Shown: positions 1-10,651 of the stretch, one piece after another
How the letters are laid out: each line of letters begins with the position of its first letter
How positions within the stretch are numbered: the first letter of the stretch is position 1
From: Aradus depressus
Lineage: Eukaryota > Arthropoda > Insecta > Hemiptera > Aradidae
Reading direction: 5' to 3'
Length of the DNA stretch: 64,000 nucleotides
Assembly: GCA_963662175.1 (NCBI GenBank)
Contig: OY759215.1
Coordinates: 24,417,079 to 24,481,078 of the forward strand
The notes under the pieces: model-generated
Database searches by the model: none
The model's input: only the letters and a program-made list of their open reading frames with translations
Told to the model about the DNA's origin: nothing
Position numbers and translations under genes: made by a program

Positions 1-450
1 ATTCATTTATTTAAAAATAAATGAAGGATCCATCGATATTTTGCAGACCGATATTAAGTATCGTTATTCTAACGCCACATTTTTCGGCACAAAATATCGA
101 AAGTTTCTTTTCGATACGTATCCAACGGGCGCCTTAGTTCATTTCTGTACTTACTTATTCTGCTCTGGTTCATTTCGTTCTTCTGTGTTCACGAACCAAC
201 ATAGAATAAGTTCAAAGTGAAGGAACTGGTTGCGATGGCGATGCGATATGTTCGGAACTACATTGGAGAGAATTTTAAAATGCTGATGTCATCAAATAGG
301 GAGCTCTTTAAGCATGAAAACACACAGTCTAGAGGCGAAAATCGAAAAGCCATTGGGAGCAGTCATTTGATAAATGTTGAATTTGTTAAAGGTTATCGGC
401 AAGCTTTATATTAGTAATAATTCAAGCCGGTGTTTTATACTTAAAAAGAG
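1..450. other. AT-rich sequence, no gene recognised
   Basis: I see no splice-compatible coding exon, RNA gene or repeat structure. The short open frames here have no recognisable protein content. Confidence 0.5.
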
Positions 451-760
451 GGATCTTCTGAGCTCAAGATCGTGGGTTCAAAACCCGACCGAGGCCCTTA
501 GTTTATTTTATGTGGGAGGTAAAATATACTTAAGCACGCCGTCCTTCGGATGGGACGTTAAGCGATGGTCCCGAGCCTGTACAATGTCAGGTACTCTTTA
601 AAGACCCTTGCCCTAGGTGAATAAAAATTTAGGGTAGGCAAAATTTAGGACTCCCACAGTAGTCAGGCTTATGTCCGCCAGAGTGTCGAAAGAGCGCTCT
701 GGTAGTAGGCGATATGACCTCGTAGTTAAAGCCCGGGAAAGATTCATAATCACTAACTAT
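451..760 (+). repeat. tRNA-derived SINE, 5'-truncated copy
   Basis: The copy begins inside the tRNA-like head, just upstream of box B (GTGGGTTCAAAACCC). It carries the family core (TCCTTCGGATGGGACG ... GGTCCCGAGCC) and the 3' domain (GAGCGCTCTGGTAGTAGGCG ... TAACTA). Box A is missing. It matches the fuller copy at 2674-2976. Confidence 0.85.
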
Positions 761-813
761 ACTTAAAATAAAATGAACAAATTTTCTTTGGATGTAACTT
801 GTATTCCCCAATA

Positions 814-1226
814 CATTAAAAGAAAGGAACTTTATTCGGAAATTATATTTTCTCTTATTCCGCTAGCCATTGTGTAATGTAAGGTGGAAATTTTGTAGAG
901 ATCCTTCATTCATTCTCTCCCCCATAATTACCACGTCAAGCATTTAAAAATATTTTTTAGTTTTAACTGTTCGGAAGGAATATTGTAATTTACTATTATA
1001 AAATATATTTGTAACGAAAGTAATGGATGCTGTTAGGCGTTGTAATCATGGGGGGAGAGAACGAATGAAGGTGGTGAATTCGTTCCTACCAGATGGAATC
1101 TGAGAAGACATAAGGATGGGCTTTCTCATTGGCTACGGTCCCTACATTTAACAGCGTACATTAACACAGTTTCTAGCGGGATAGGAGAAAATATAATTTC
1201 CGATTACTCCCTTTTCTTTCAAGGTA
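814..1226. mobile_element. foldback/MITE-like element, ~410 bp
   Basis: The two ends are inverted copies. The left arm carries CGGAAATTATATTTTCTC and further in TTCATTCATTCTCTCCCCC, and the right arm carries their reverse complements in mirrored order, with indels. There is no coding potential, and no clean target duplication was found. It is probably a non-autonomous DNA transposon. Confidence 0.65.
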
Positions 1227-1387
1227 CATATGTGTGTGTTTGTAAATATCTATAAAATAAAATACATATCGACCACGTCACATCCACAAATTTCACAAAA
1301 AATGAATGTTGAAGGTCACATTTCTCTGCCTATACAGATAAAAAAATTGATAATAACAGCGACGAGAAAAAATGAAAATAAAAATAT

Positions 1388-1459
1388 GGGCCCCTCCGGG
1401 ATTTGAACCCGGGACCTCCTGCACCCAAAGCAGGAATCATACCCCTAGACCAAGAGGCC
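1388..1459 (-). tRNA. tRNA-Pro(TGG)
   Basis: A 72-nt cloverleaf. The acceptor strands GGCCTCT and AGGGGCC pair with one G-T wobble. The D-arm contains box A-like TGGTCTAGGGGTA. The anticodon stem CCTGC/GCAGG closes a 7-nt loop TTTGGGT with anticodon TGG and the G37 typical of tRNA-Pro. The T-arm is GTCCCGGGTTCAAATCCCGGA, carrying the box B consensus. There is no intron and CCA is not encoded, as expected for a eukaryotic nuclear tRNA. It is flanked by AT-rich DNA and appears functional. Confidence 0.96.
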
Positions 1460-2673
1460 GCCTTGTAGGTGTCACCTGAAAATTATATGCAGAAACAATT
1501 CAATATTAAAATATATAAAAGTAGTAAAATAAATTAATTTCATGTATGGTAAGTCAATAATAATTATCTCTATACAATATCTTAAAGAGTTCCAAAAATT
1601 AAATCATGAAGTTAAAAAAAATTACAGAGGAGTATGATACAAAAAGCTCTCTCTCCACACCTTGAAGGCTTCGAAGGGTCCACAATGTATGGATCTACTA
1701 ATAAATATACAGCGTATCCTACCTGCAAATATAAGGGAGGAAAAATTTGCAATTTGAACATTTTAAGTGGGACACCCTGTATTATTAATAATGAAATGCA
1801 TCCTTATCCTACCAAAGTCTATATGCAAAGGCTTATCTATCCCACTTCCCAATGTTCAAAACAAATGAAATTGGATTGATTCCACTGCGTGAATACCCTT
1901 TGATTTAAATGAACGAAATTTAGAGTATAGCCACTATGCTGCATTCCATTCTTTAAAATATCGGCTATTAACTGCAGCGGTACCAGGCGTTGCCCAGGAA
2001 AGCCACTATTTCTAAAAAAAAATCAGAATGTTGTGATGAGGGGGTTAGTCTTTATTCATTTGCTGTTATTCTGAAGTGGAACCTAATTGTGGTGTAGATA
2101 ATGTTTTGAATTATTATCCTGAGGAGCCCAATCGAGCCATAAAGCGCCAAGCAGGCAGAGAGAACGGGTTATCGGCCTTAGAAAAATATATTTTTGTATG
2201 ATTTAAATAATTCATTAAACATACTGAATCTGGGTTCGAGCCATGTATCTGTAGAATGGCATCACCACTGAGCTAACATACTTGTCATTTCCCCGACACA
2301 AATACAACTACACGTAAAGATCTATTGATAAATCAATCTTCCCCTACTCACACCTTATTGAACCAAAGTAAATATCATCCAAATTCTAAGAGCCATTTTG
2401 AAACTGCGAAGGCTATAAGAAAAGTTGTCAAAGAAGACTTTATAGTACCTATATACTTGGTAGAATTATCAACTACGCTAAGGTTAATTGATGTTCAAAA
2501 ATAAAATTAGATCTTATTGTTTCAATATTCAAGTAAATAGATCTATATAAAACTAATTTATTTATACATGAATTTATTCCCCAGTCAATATTTATATTAT
2601 AGGAAAGATTTTGAAATCATAAATAGATGAATATTCATGACAATGGCAGAATTTAAATATAATACACAACTGA
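1460..2673. other. intergenic, mostly featureless
   Basis: No gene seen. Around 2225-2285 (minus strand) there is a short tRNA-like stretch (TTAGCTCAGTGG ... GGCTCGAACCC) whose boxes are too close together for a tRNA; it is probably a SINE-head remnant. Confidence 0.45.
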
Positions 2674-2976
2674 GGGCGTCGCTAGCTCAGTGGTAAACGT
2701 GCTTGCCTTCTGAGCTCAAGATCGTGGGTTCGAAACCCGGCCGAGGCCCGTAGTTTATTTTATTTGAGAGGTAAAATAAACTTAAGCACGTCGTCCTTCG
2801 GATGGGACGTTAAGCGAGGGTCCCGAGCCTGTACAATGTCAGGTACTCTTTAAAGACCTCTGCCCTAGGTGAATAAAAATTTAGGGTAGGCAACATTTAG
2901 GAATCCCATAGTAGAGTCGGTCTCATGTCCACCAGAGTGACGAAAAAGCCCGGGCATGAGTCATAATAACTAATAC
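2674..2976 (+). repeat. tRNA-derived SINE, near full-length copy
   Basis: This is the best reference copy of the dominant SINE in the window. The tRNA-like head has box A (TAGCTCAGTGG) and box B (GGGTTCGAAACCC), so it carries an internal Pol III promoter. A pyrimidine/purine linker follows, then a conserved core containing the self-complementary GGGAC...GTCCC hairpin, then a 3' domain ending GGGCATGAGTCATAATAACTA. This copy has lost part of the 3' domain (the AGAGCGCTCTGGTAGTAGGCG block). Other copies lie on both strands throughout the window. Confidence 0.93.
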
Positions 2977-4686
2977 AAAACTGCATTTATTTGATGCATA
3001 TTATTAGTACATCGAAGATTTGTTAATCTACGAAACTCGCCAGAGTGTGACCTGATCGCACTTTTCAGAATATACATCTTCACCAAATGTTGAGGAAATC
3101 AAAGAGATGTATTTCAAAATGTCATTGTATTATCAAAATAAAACCAATTCATTAAAGAAGCCGTCATCAGGAACCGAACATGGAACTTCCGCATCCTAAG
3201 CGGGAACCTCTATAAAGTGGCTAATTTAAATAAATGTCGTTCGATTTATAAATTTTTCATCCATAGAAACACCATGCGCTCACAGACTGAAAATACTCTA
3301 ACAAAAATATAAAGATTGTAAAGAAATTAATACAAAAAAAGAAAGAAAAGTAATATAAAGAAATCAGGGCTAGGTTTGATAAATAATACCTATAGATAGA
3401 AAAAACAAAAAAAAGATTGCAAACTTTTATAATGTATTAAATTAAAAAACATGCCAACATAAATGAAATACAAAGTAACAATATAAAAAGGTAAGAAAAA
3501 TACATTAGTCAAAAAGTTTTGTACATAAAAGCGTAATTCATAAGTTAAACAAGACTAGACTGAATGAAAATAAAAATTGCCTACTTTATGAAATGAGCAA
3601 AAAATTGTCATAGACAATCTACAAGGAAAAGAAAATTTCATGAAGTAGGAAAATCGTTATTTTTATGGACTAGAAAATTTTGTTTCACCACTTTCATTCC
3701 AATGAATAAAAAATTAAAAATTGAGGTTTGGTTAGGTTTTATGAAATTGATATCAAACAAAAAAATTAATATTTTTATAATGTTAAATTTTGCAAAGAAA
3801 GAATTTTATTTGATATATTTTTTATATAAGTATTCTATAGTGAAGTAACGATTTAAACTCCTAAAATAAAAAAAATGGAACTATATAATCAAACCATTCA
3901 GTCATAAATGCAAAAATGCAGATTTTTTAGGATTTTCTAAAAAAATATTCTTCAGGTTACGTATTAAAATTAAAAATTTGAAAACCTTTAGGGAAACTTT
4001 TTTATTTTGTCCAAAACTCCATTTGTTAGCAAATCTCTTGCAATATATGTTTAAACAATATAAATCAAAACTGAGAAAATCATTAGGTCATTGCTTAAAA
4101 CTATGACAAGTTTTGAGGTTACTACGATAGTAAGTAACACTTATGTATGCATGTAACCTATCTTATAACGGGCCTAGGCGTGTTCAAAGTGAAGAATGAG
4201 AGACAAAACAGTAATTATCGTATCTTATACAAACAACTTTTTGAACTTTAAGTAGTGCATTTTAAAGCTCTGATGCTCAGCTGTTTAATGGCTTTTGAAT
4301 GGAATGTATACTTCTTTTTGTTTAATAAAAAAAAAATATAAATATTAAAGTCTATACAAGTCTATATACGTAAGGCATTATCCAGTAAAAATGCTGATTA
4401 TTTCAAAAATGAATCAGTAATCAACCTATGTTTGGCTTTTGGAGTGCCCCCACAGCATTTTTCGTTATGAATGCAGCTAAGACATGTACTCCATTCGCAA
4501 GAACCCCAACATTTTAAAGCAGTAAAAGATTAGTTACTGCGTGACAATAAGGGTTTTTACGAATCATAGACTATCTACGGAACTAGATTGATAGAAGTTC
4601 TGATTCAGCCCAAATATTCCAAAAAAAAATACCCTACTTTTGTTTTTGTGGCAATATCTTCGTTGAAGAGTGTATTTTAAACATTA
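2977..4686. other. AT-rich intergenic region downstream of PIGZ
   Basis: No convincing exon. At about 3168-3220 on the minus strand a degenerate tRNA-Pro-like sequence (CCGCTTAGGATGCGG, anticodon-loop AGG) can be seen. The remainder is A/T-rich simple sequence. Confidence 0.45.
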
Positions 4687-7600
4687 TTATTCTATTGTGT
4701 AGAGGTTAAGTCCGATCTGAGTGAGGAGGTGGGTGATGGTGGTGGGGGTGGGGAGAGCCTCGGTGGAGAGATGAGGGTAGAATTGAGTGATGACGGTGAG
4801 GTTGAGGCCGGGTCCGGAGCAGGCTTCCTGGAGGCGGTCACTCAGAGAGGAGGGAGCCACGTAGTAGAGCCGCCACTTGAGCCGCCTCTCCCGCCATCCC
4901 TCCTCTCCAACCTCCTTCAGTTTCACAAGCTTCTCCACCACCCTCTCCATATCCGCTGATCCCATCTCGTACAGCAGCACATCCCGCGACCTCTGGTACC
5001 GACTGCAATCATACTCTTTACATAAGTACACTCATTTATTAGAAGACCATCAAGATCGACACCCTCAAAAAAAGTCGTGAATCACCAGTATTGTACTTCC
5101 CCAGCGCGAAATAATGAACTAATTTTTCGCTCTCGACCGATTTGCTTGGAAATCATTACGTATCTTACTCAGGAACTTCTGAATACTCATACAAAATGCG
5201 TCAATACATTCATTAGATCGGCAGTTAATTAGGGGTTTGAGGTAGACCCCACCCTTCCAATTGACCGACTTGACTTAAAATCAATAAAACATACAATTCC
5301 GTATCGATACATTCTTTCTATCCGGAGTGCATCATGAAACTCCAGGGAAAACTAATAATCGAATTTCCGACAGATCACATAACTTCCCCTACACTACGAA
5401 GTATAGCCGTGGAAGTAAAACGTGATTTAAAAAATATGTATGTACATACTTTAAGGCGGTACTTTTGAAGTAATCATTTTCGAGAAGCGAAGCCCAAGAT
5501 TTTGTTCCATTTGGTCTAAAACGAATCTCCAATAAATTTTAACAACAATCCGGTAATATTAACACATGCCCATATGTCCTCAAAGTTAGAAACATGGTGA
5601 GAATCATGTATATTCACAAAATAATTTTCTTAGCGGGGGAAAGACAGAATTATGAATATTAAGTATGCATAAGAAAGTCCTGTGTTGACCGCACCAGATA
5701 TTTCATATAGACCTCGCAAGGTATTCAAATTGCCTGTGAGAAATCTTGCTGACTTACCTAGTTCCATTGGGAGTCCTAAAAGTAGCGATAGGTCCGAAAT
5801 TGAGTTGGAGCAAAGACAAGGGAATGGGGTAGACATGTGAGGTGACCAGATGAAGCATTGTGAGACGAGGCTTGGCTTCTATCTCTTTGGACAGGTGGTT
5901 CACTGAGAAACAAACACATTGATTAGCAGTACACATTTAAAATACGTAATACATTTTCTTAAATAAATTAAATTATTAATTTAAATAGTATATAAAAATA
6001 ATTACTATTAATAATAATACAGAGAAAATGTTGGTTCGAAACCTCCCCCGAGTCCCTTAGGTTTTTTATCTACCAGGTGAAAAAAATCTTGAACACGCCG
6101 ACCTTCGGATGAGACGTTAAGCGATGGTCCCGAGCCTGTACGATGTCAGGTACTCGTTAAAGACCTTTACCCTATGTGAATAAACCTGGGTAGGCTAAAT
6201 TTAGGACTCCCAGAGTAGAATTGGCCTCATGTCCACCAGAGCGACGTAGTAGGCAATATGACCTCGTAGTTAAAGCACGGGCATGAGCCACAATAACAAA
6301 CTATAAAAAATGTATATATGTAGTGCAACCAAGTGTAATTTCAAGCAAAACGCTCAAGCGTTTTGGAAATTACATCTAAAAGAACACTTATGGGGTAAAT
6401 TATGTACAAAGTAAAGGTTGGCGGGCGGCAAGTTCAGCTTTCCCCTTTAATGACGGCGGCAAGTTCAGCTTTCCCCTTTAATGACGGCGGCAAGTTCAGC
6501 TTTCCCCTTTAATGACGGCGGCAAGTTCAGCTTTCCCCTTTAATGACGGCGGCAAGTTCAGCTTTCGCCCTTAATGACATCCAACTCCAACCCCTAATTT
6601 TCTATATTCAGTCATATATCATAAATTATTAACAAAACAACAGAAAATAAACTTACAAAGTGGATAAATGCCGGCCTGATGTACAAATCCATAGAAGAGT
6701 GTGAAGAAGATATTGATAGCGTACCAAAGGGCGAGGAGAATGTCGCGGCCCTGTGGGGGGATGTTACGGCGGTGGTGGTGGTCCCGAGGCTCCCGGATCC
6801 TGCCCGAGTGGAGGAAGACGAGAGGGAGGGTGGCCGGGATGAGGAAACGAGGCTCCTGATGAGGCACCACAGAAAGGAGGCCCACAGGACACATGGAGGA
6901 GGTCATCATCAGACCCATGATGCTCTGCACTCTCGGCAGACTGCTCCATCGTCTTCTCACTACTCTGAAATACCAATAGACACCTTTTTTCGTTTTCATT
7001 ACGACATTTTTTTTTTCTTTTTTTTTCTGACCTTTATGAAAAGGTCATTCCTTTATTAATAAGAAGATGGCTGATGTAGTGAGAAGTGATTATTTCACAG
7101 GATGTCAAATATAAGATAGTCAGACTTCTCACAAATTTTTATTGGTAGTAATAGCTAACCGGCTTTCGAGGTTTCCCTCATCATCAGGCAGTCTGATAAA
7201 AAAGTCCTTAGTCTGATAAAAAAGCCCTTCATTCTTTATATTTTAAGGTCATCATCCTTGGCAGTCATTTTTATAGTTTGTTCTTCCTTTTGTCTTACCA
7301 TCTTTAAATCCCCTTTATAATCCCTCTTTTGCATGTTAGCTAACGCAATTTTAAAAACTAGCAATCTATCTATAGTACCGTAATTCAGTTTTCGTCTTAG
7401 TTTGAAATCCTCGCTGAAAATAGATTAAGGCGTTTTTTTTCCCACGAAAGTTAACACATCACATGCACTTAAGGTACACAAGGCTGGTATATTTGCGACG
7501 GAGAGTAAAGACGATGTGAACTGACTTCCTGTCATTTACCTTCGCTCTCCACTTTTTCTACTAAACATCCAACTAGTTTTTTCTTTTACTAATGAACAAA

Positions 7601-10600
7601 CAAACTGCTTTCTAGTCCTATATACATGAATAAATAAAAATTACCTGTAGCATATATCGAAGAAGGCGATAAGTCCTGAGAACCCAAGGACGTTGTAAAG
7701 AAGAGGAATATTAACCAGAAAGTGGGTGAATCGAGGATGAAGTCCATGCTCCTTTAAATTATTTGAATCTAAATTGTACAATATAAAATTATATGGTGTT
7801 AATGCAATATCCCTCCAAATAACAAATTTCCTATTCATAATTTCATCCAGCGTTAAAAAACCATAGTAAAAAGAATCCAAAGTTATCAGTAGAATGAGAG
7901 CAGGAAGAGCGGAAATGATGAGAGCTATAATTCTCAAGTTGAAATCAGCCATGGTAATAGATCGGGTGCCAAGACCTCGCAAAAGCCAGAAGAAGAGAGG
8001 TGGGAAAGCGAATGCAAAGAACGTTGGACGATTGAAAACACCAACAACAGTAACTGTGGCGATGTAGAAGACGTCAGACAGACTGTGCCAAGGAAGTGAC
8101 AATCGAAGTCGATGATACTTCACTCTCTCCTTCAAATTGTCTGACTTGTTGTACTGATCTTGTAAATATTCGTCCTGATAAATTATCTAAAAACAAAATA
8201 AAGTTTATCATCATTAATACTTTTCTTTTGTCTTTAGTTATTAAGTCATTAAGAATAAAAAAAAAATGTATTAATTGTCAAGAACAAGCCGGATTTTTCA
8301 GACAAATTTTTTTTATGCTCAATAATAAGTATTAATAATTGAAAAATAAATAATATGTAAGAAATATGCAATGGGCTACCCTGAGTCACTTTATTATTTA
8401 TTCCGGGTGAAAGTAAACATGCACATCATATTCAAAAGTGGAAGACTGGGTTCTCGCTTGATGCAGCAGCACACTCCAACCTTCCTGTTCCAAAGGTTGA
8501 CCCTGGATATCATCAACCTGTCTGAGATCTATCATATTTCGGTTGTGGACTGTGACATGGTGGAACTCACTGATGTCACTTTCAGGGACCAGAAGGCGGA
8601 CAACCCTCGGAAGCGGCTAGTGGCCACGCCAACCAACTCAAGAAGTACCTCACCCTCCAGGACTCCTATAAGAGGGGGATAGTGCAACAATAATAATATG
8701 TTTTAATTGTGTTTTTAAATAATTGCGAAGGTAAGTTTGGCTGTGAAAATATAACTTGGAATTTTGGAAATAATTTGTGTTTCATATTTAGCCAAAAATT
8801 ACAGTAACACTAGTGAAAATAAGAGGTTCTGGCCGGCCTCACCGTATTACAAACAGCATGTAAATGTTTAAGAATATGGCACCCAGCGGAAGAGCTATGG
8901 GGCAGGAAAGGGAGAGCTCTGTCTGCGTCAACTGAGGCGGCAGAACAATGGAGGTTCCTTCGCTAAACTTTCGATAAAACTGTCGACAAGGATAGAAGAA
9001 ATTAAAATTGTTTTATTTATGACTGTTTTTGCATAATAATTGTATTCCTATTCTCCCCCGACACCAGACAGAACTCCAGTCTCAACTTTTTCAGTAGCAG
9101 TTTTATTGTTGGTCTCATTCTGGTCGCCCCCCGCTGTTCTTCACAATTACACAAAAATACTTTATAAAATACCTGATCTGAACGAGCCATACACTTAGCT
9201 ACAAGATATAAAAGGTAAGATGCCAGGGCCATTTCTAGAGAATTAGTAAATGATCTGGTACTATAGACTAGCATCACATAGGAACTGGCCAAAGTTAATA
9301 ATCTAGACTTGTAATTTTGTCCATAAATATAACATATTCTAAAAAAAAATACATATATATATATTAGAAATAAATTATGTTATATAATCTTAAAAAAATA
9401 TATACATATATATCGCACATCTAGTATAACAAAATTGTAATTGTAATTCAAAATTGTAGACATTAATTTTGATCACTACTAGTTGTAATTAGAGATTATC
9501 CAACCGATAAAAAAAAACTTCCTACACGGTAACTAAATAATTGCATTGCAGAAATTAAAAGACCTAGTAAAATAATGTATTACCTAATTATGGCTGTATT
9601 TTAGACGAGAATATGTGAGAAAATCAATAGTCATTGTCACAATGAATATATTTATATAATATGTATTCAAATTTACTCATGGTTTTCAAAGCTTCCTGAA
9701 AAACCTTTTTTGTGAAGACCAATTTTGCGACAACGTTTCCATGTGAACAAAGCAAACGAGTACAAACAGAAGTGCCTCATCGACGTTTTACTTTGTTCAT
9801 CACTTTAACGCCGTGCAACACAAGACGCAAAAACTATATTTCTTCATTTTCTAATAGAACTAATCGTTTCCTCTGTTACCCCTCAATAACTCGTCTGGTT
9901 CTTTGAGACATCTACAAAAAAATGCTGCGAAATTTATCAATTTTTTTTAGACATTCAAAAATAATTTATTTTATCATGAACTATGTAAAATTACCTACTC
10001 TAAGGTAATACAATCTACGAGTTCTATTATTTTTTTGGAACCATTGAATACCTTCCATCTCCGCTCTTATAAGGTAGACAGGTTTGAGTTATATTGGGTG
10101 TGCGATATGATCTCAACATTAAATAAAAGAATGATACCTATATAAACTGAGATCTGAAATAAAAGAAAGAAGACAACAAGCTAGTCGAGGTACAATTAGC
10201 AGAGTGTACACATTGACTACTTTAATATCAAACCATAAATATATAAATGGTGCTACACTTTTTAGGATAAACAGAGGCAAGCCCATCACGGCGTAAGGCA
10301 AAGCTACACTTCTAATAGGAAATGTAGAGTTGAATTCCCACGGACGAATGGATGCAACATTAAATATATCTCCTGAAATAATAACACATTAGGTAAACAA
10401 ATGGCTAATAACTATAACAGGATGTAAAATAGTAGATATATATATGTATCACCATTTATAACTTCCAATGTCTGAAAGTACTCATCAGGATGAATATATC
10501 CAGTTTGCGGGACCAATGTAAATACAACACGAACTATTACTAAAAACCAATAAGGTAGGAGGCTTAACGTTAAAGGCTTAAGTTCGTCATTATAAGAGTT

Positions 10601-10651
10601 CTGACCATTTTGTGTGTCTGTTTTTTCATTGTTTTCACTTTTGTTTGACAT
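4687..10651 (-). CDS. PIGZ: GPI mannosyltransferase 4 (PIG-Z / Smp3 family), complete seven-exon gene
   Basis: Exons on the minus strand: 10651-10453, 10372-10138, 9338-9173, 8186-7645, 6964-6657, 5902-5758 and 5002-4687. All six introns have GT/AG ends and all phases close, giving 1911 nt (636 residues), close to human PIGZ (about 580). PIG-Z is an ER polytopic GT22-type transferase that adds the fourth mannose, from dolichol-phosphate-mannose, to GPI precursors. Diagnostic motifs seen are GYIHPDEYFQTLEV near residue 55 (the luminal HPDE motif of the catalytic loop), ASIRPWEFNS, the FNRPTF motif, YNLDSNNLKEHGLHPR, and HQEPRFLIP near residue 395. Many hydrophobic segments separate them. The start is an ATG that precedes a polar N-terminus. 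A C-terminal exon rich in Arg/Glu ends at TAA 4687. Introns hold a SINE, a 31-bp minisatellite, a subrepeat element and two unexplained exon-like fragments. Function is inferred from family knowledge. Confidence 0.93.
5056..5440 (+). repeat. subrepeat-bearing element family, copy in PIGZ intron
   Basis: It starts with the family terminus AAAAGTCG(TCGG)TGAATCACC...TGTACTTCC, followed by CGCTCTCGACCG. It then carries internal repeats of the type CGTATCGATACATTCTTTCTAT and ends TAACTTCCCCTACACT...GTGGAAGTAAAA. The same blocks, in the same order, occur at 61670-62240 and, inverted, at 62780-63795. Confidence 0.7.
6029..6304 (+). repeat. tRNA-derived SINE, 5'-truncated
   Basis: It begins at box B (TTGGTTCGAAACC), then the core (CCTTCGGATGAGACGTTAAGC) and 3' domain to CACAATAACAAACTA. 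It lies in the PIGZ intron between exons 5 and 4 (minus-strand order reversed). Confidence 0.88.
6424..6578. repeat. 31-bp minisatellite, 5 copies
   Basis: Five head-to-tail copies of a 31-bp unit starting GGCGGCAAGTTCAGC. The first four are almost identical and the fifth has a TTTCGCCC change. It lies inside a PIGZ intron, immediately 3' (minus strand) of the HQEPRF exon. Confidence 0.97.
8371..8682 (+). pseudogene. unidentified coding-like fragment antisense within PIGZ intron
   Basis: A 103-codon open frame with codon use unlike the surrounding AT-rich intron, including VVDCDMVELTDVTF and a Ser/Thr/Pro/Arg-rich end (SRSTSPSRTPIRGG) just before the TAG. I do not recognise the family. It could be a piece of a captured or retroposed gene, or the last exon of a small gene nested antisense in PIGZ. 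No polyadenylation signal was noted just downstream and no start can be justified. Confidence 0.4.
8843..8979 (-). pseudogene. orphan exon-like segment within PIGZ intron
   Basis: It is bounded by GTCGACAG on the acceptor side and CG|GTGAGG on the donor side. The 137-nt segment reads as a membrane-protein-like peptide (VLPPQLTQTELS ... IFLNIYMLFVIR) in one frame. Its length (45 codons plus 2) would break the PIGZ frame if included between exons 9338-9173 and 8186-7645, which already join in phase. It may be a cassette/poison exon, a captured fragment from another gene, or chance. Confidence 0.35.

Noticed and set aside
6679..7059. Plus-strand frame with charged protein
   Set aside because: Antisense shadow of the PIGZ exon 6964-6657.
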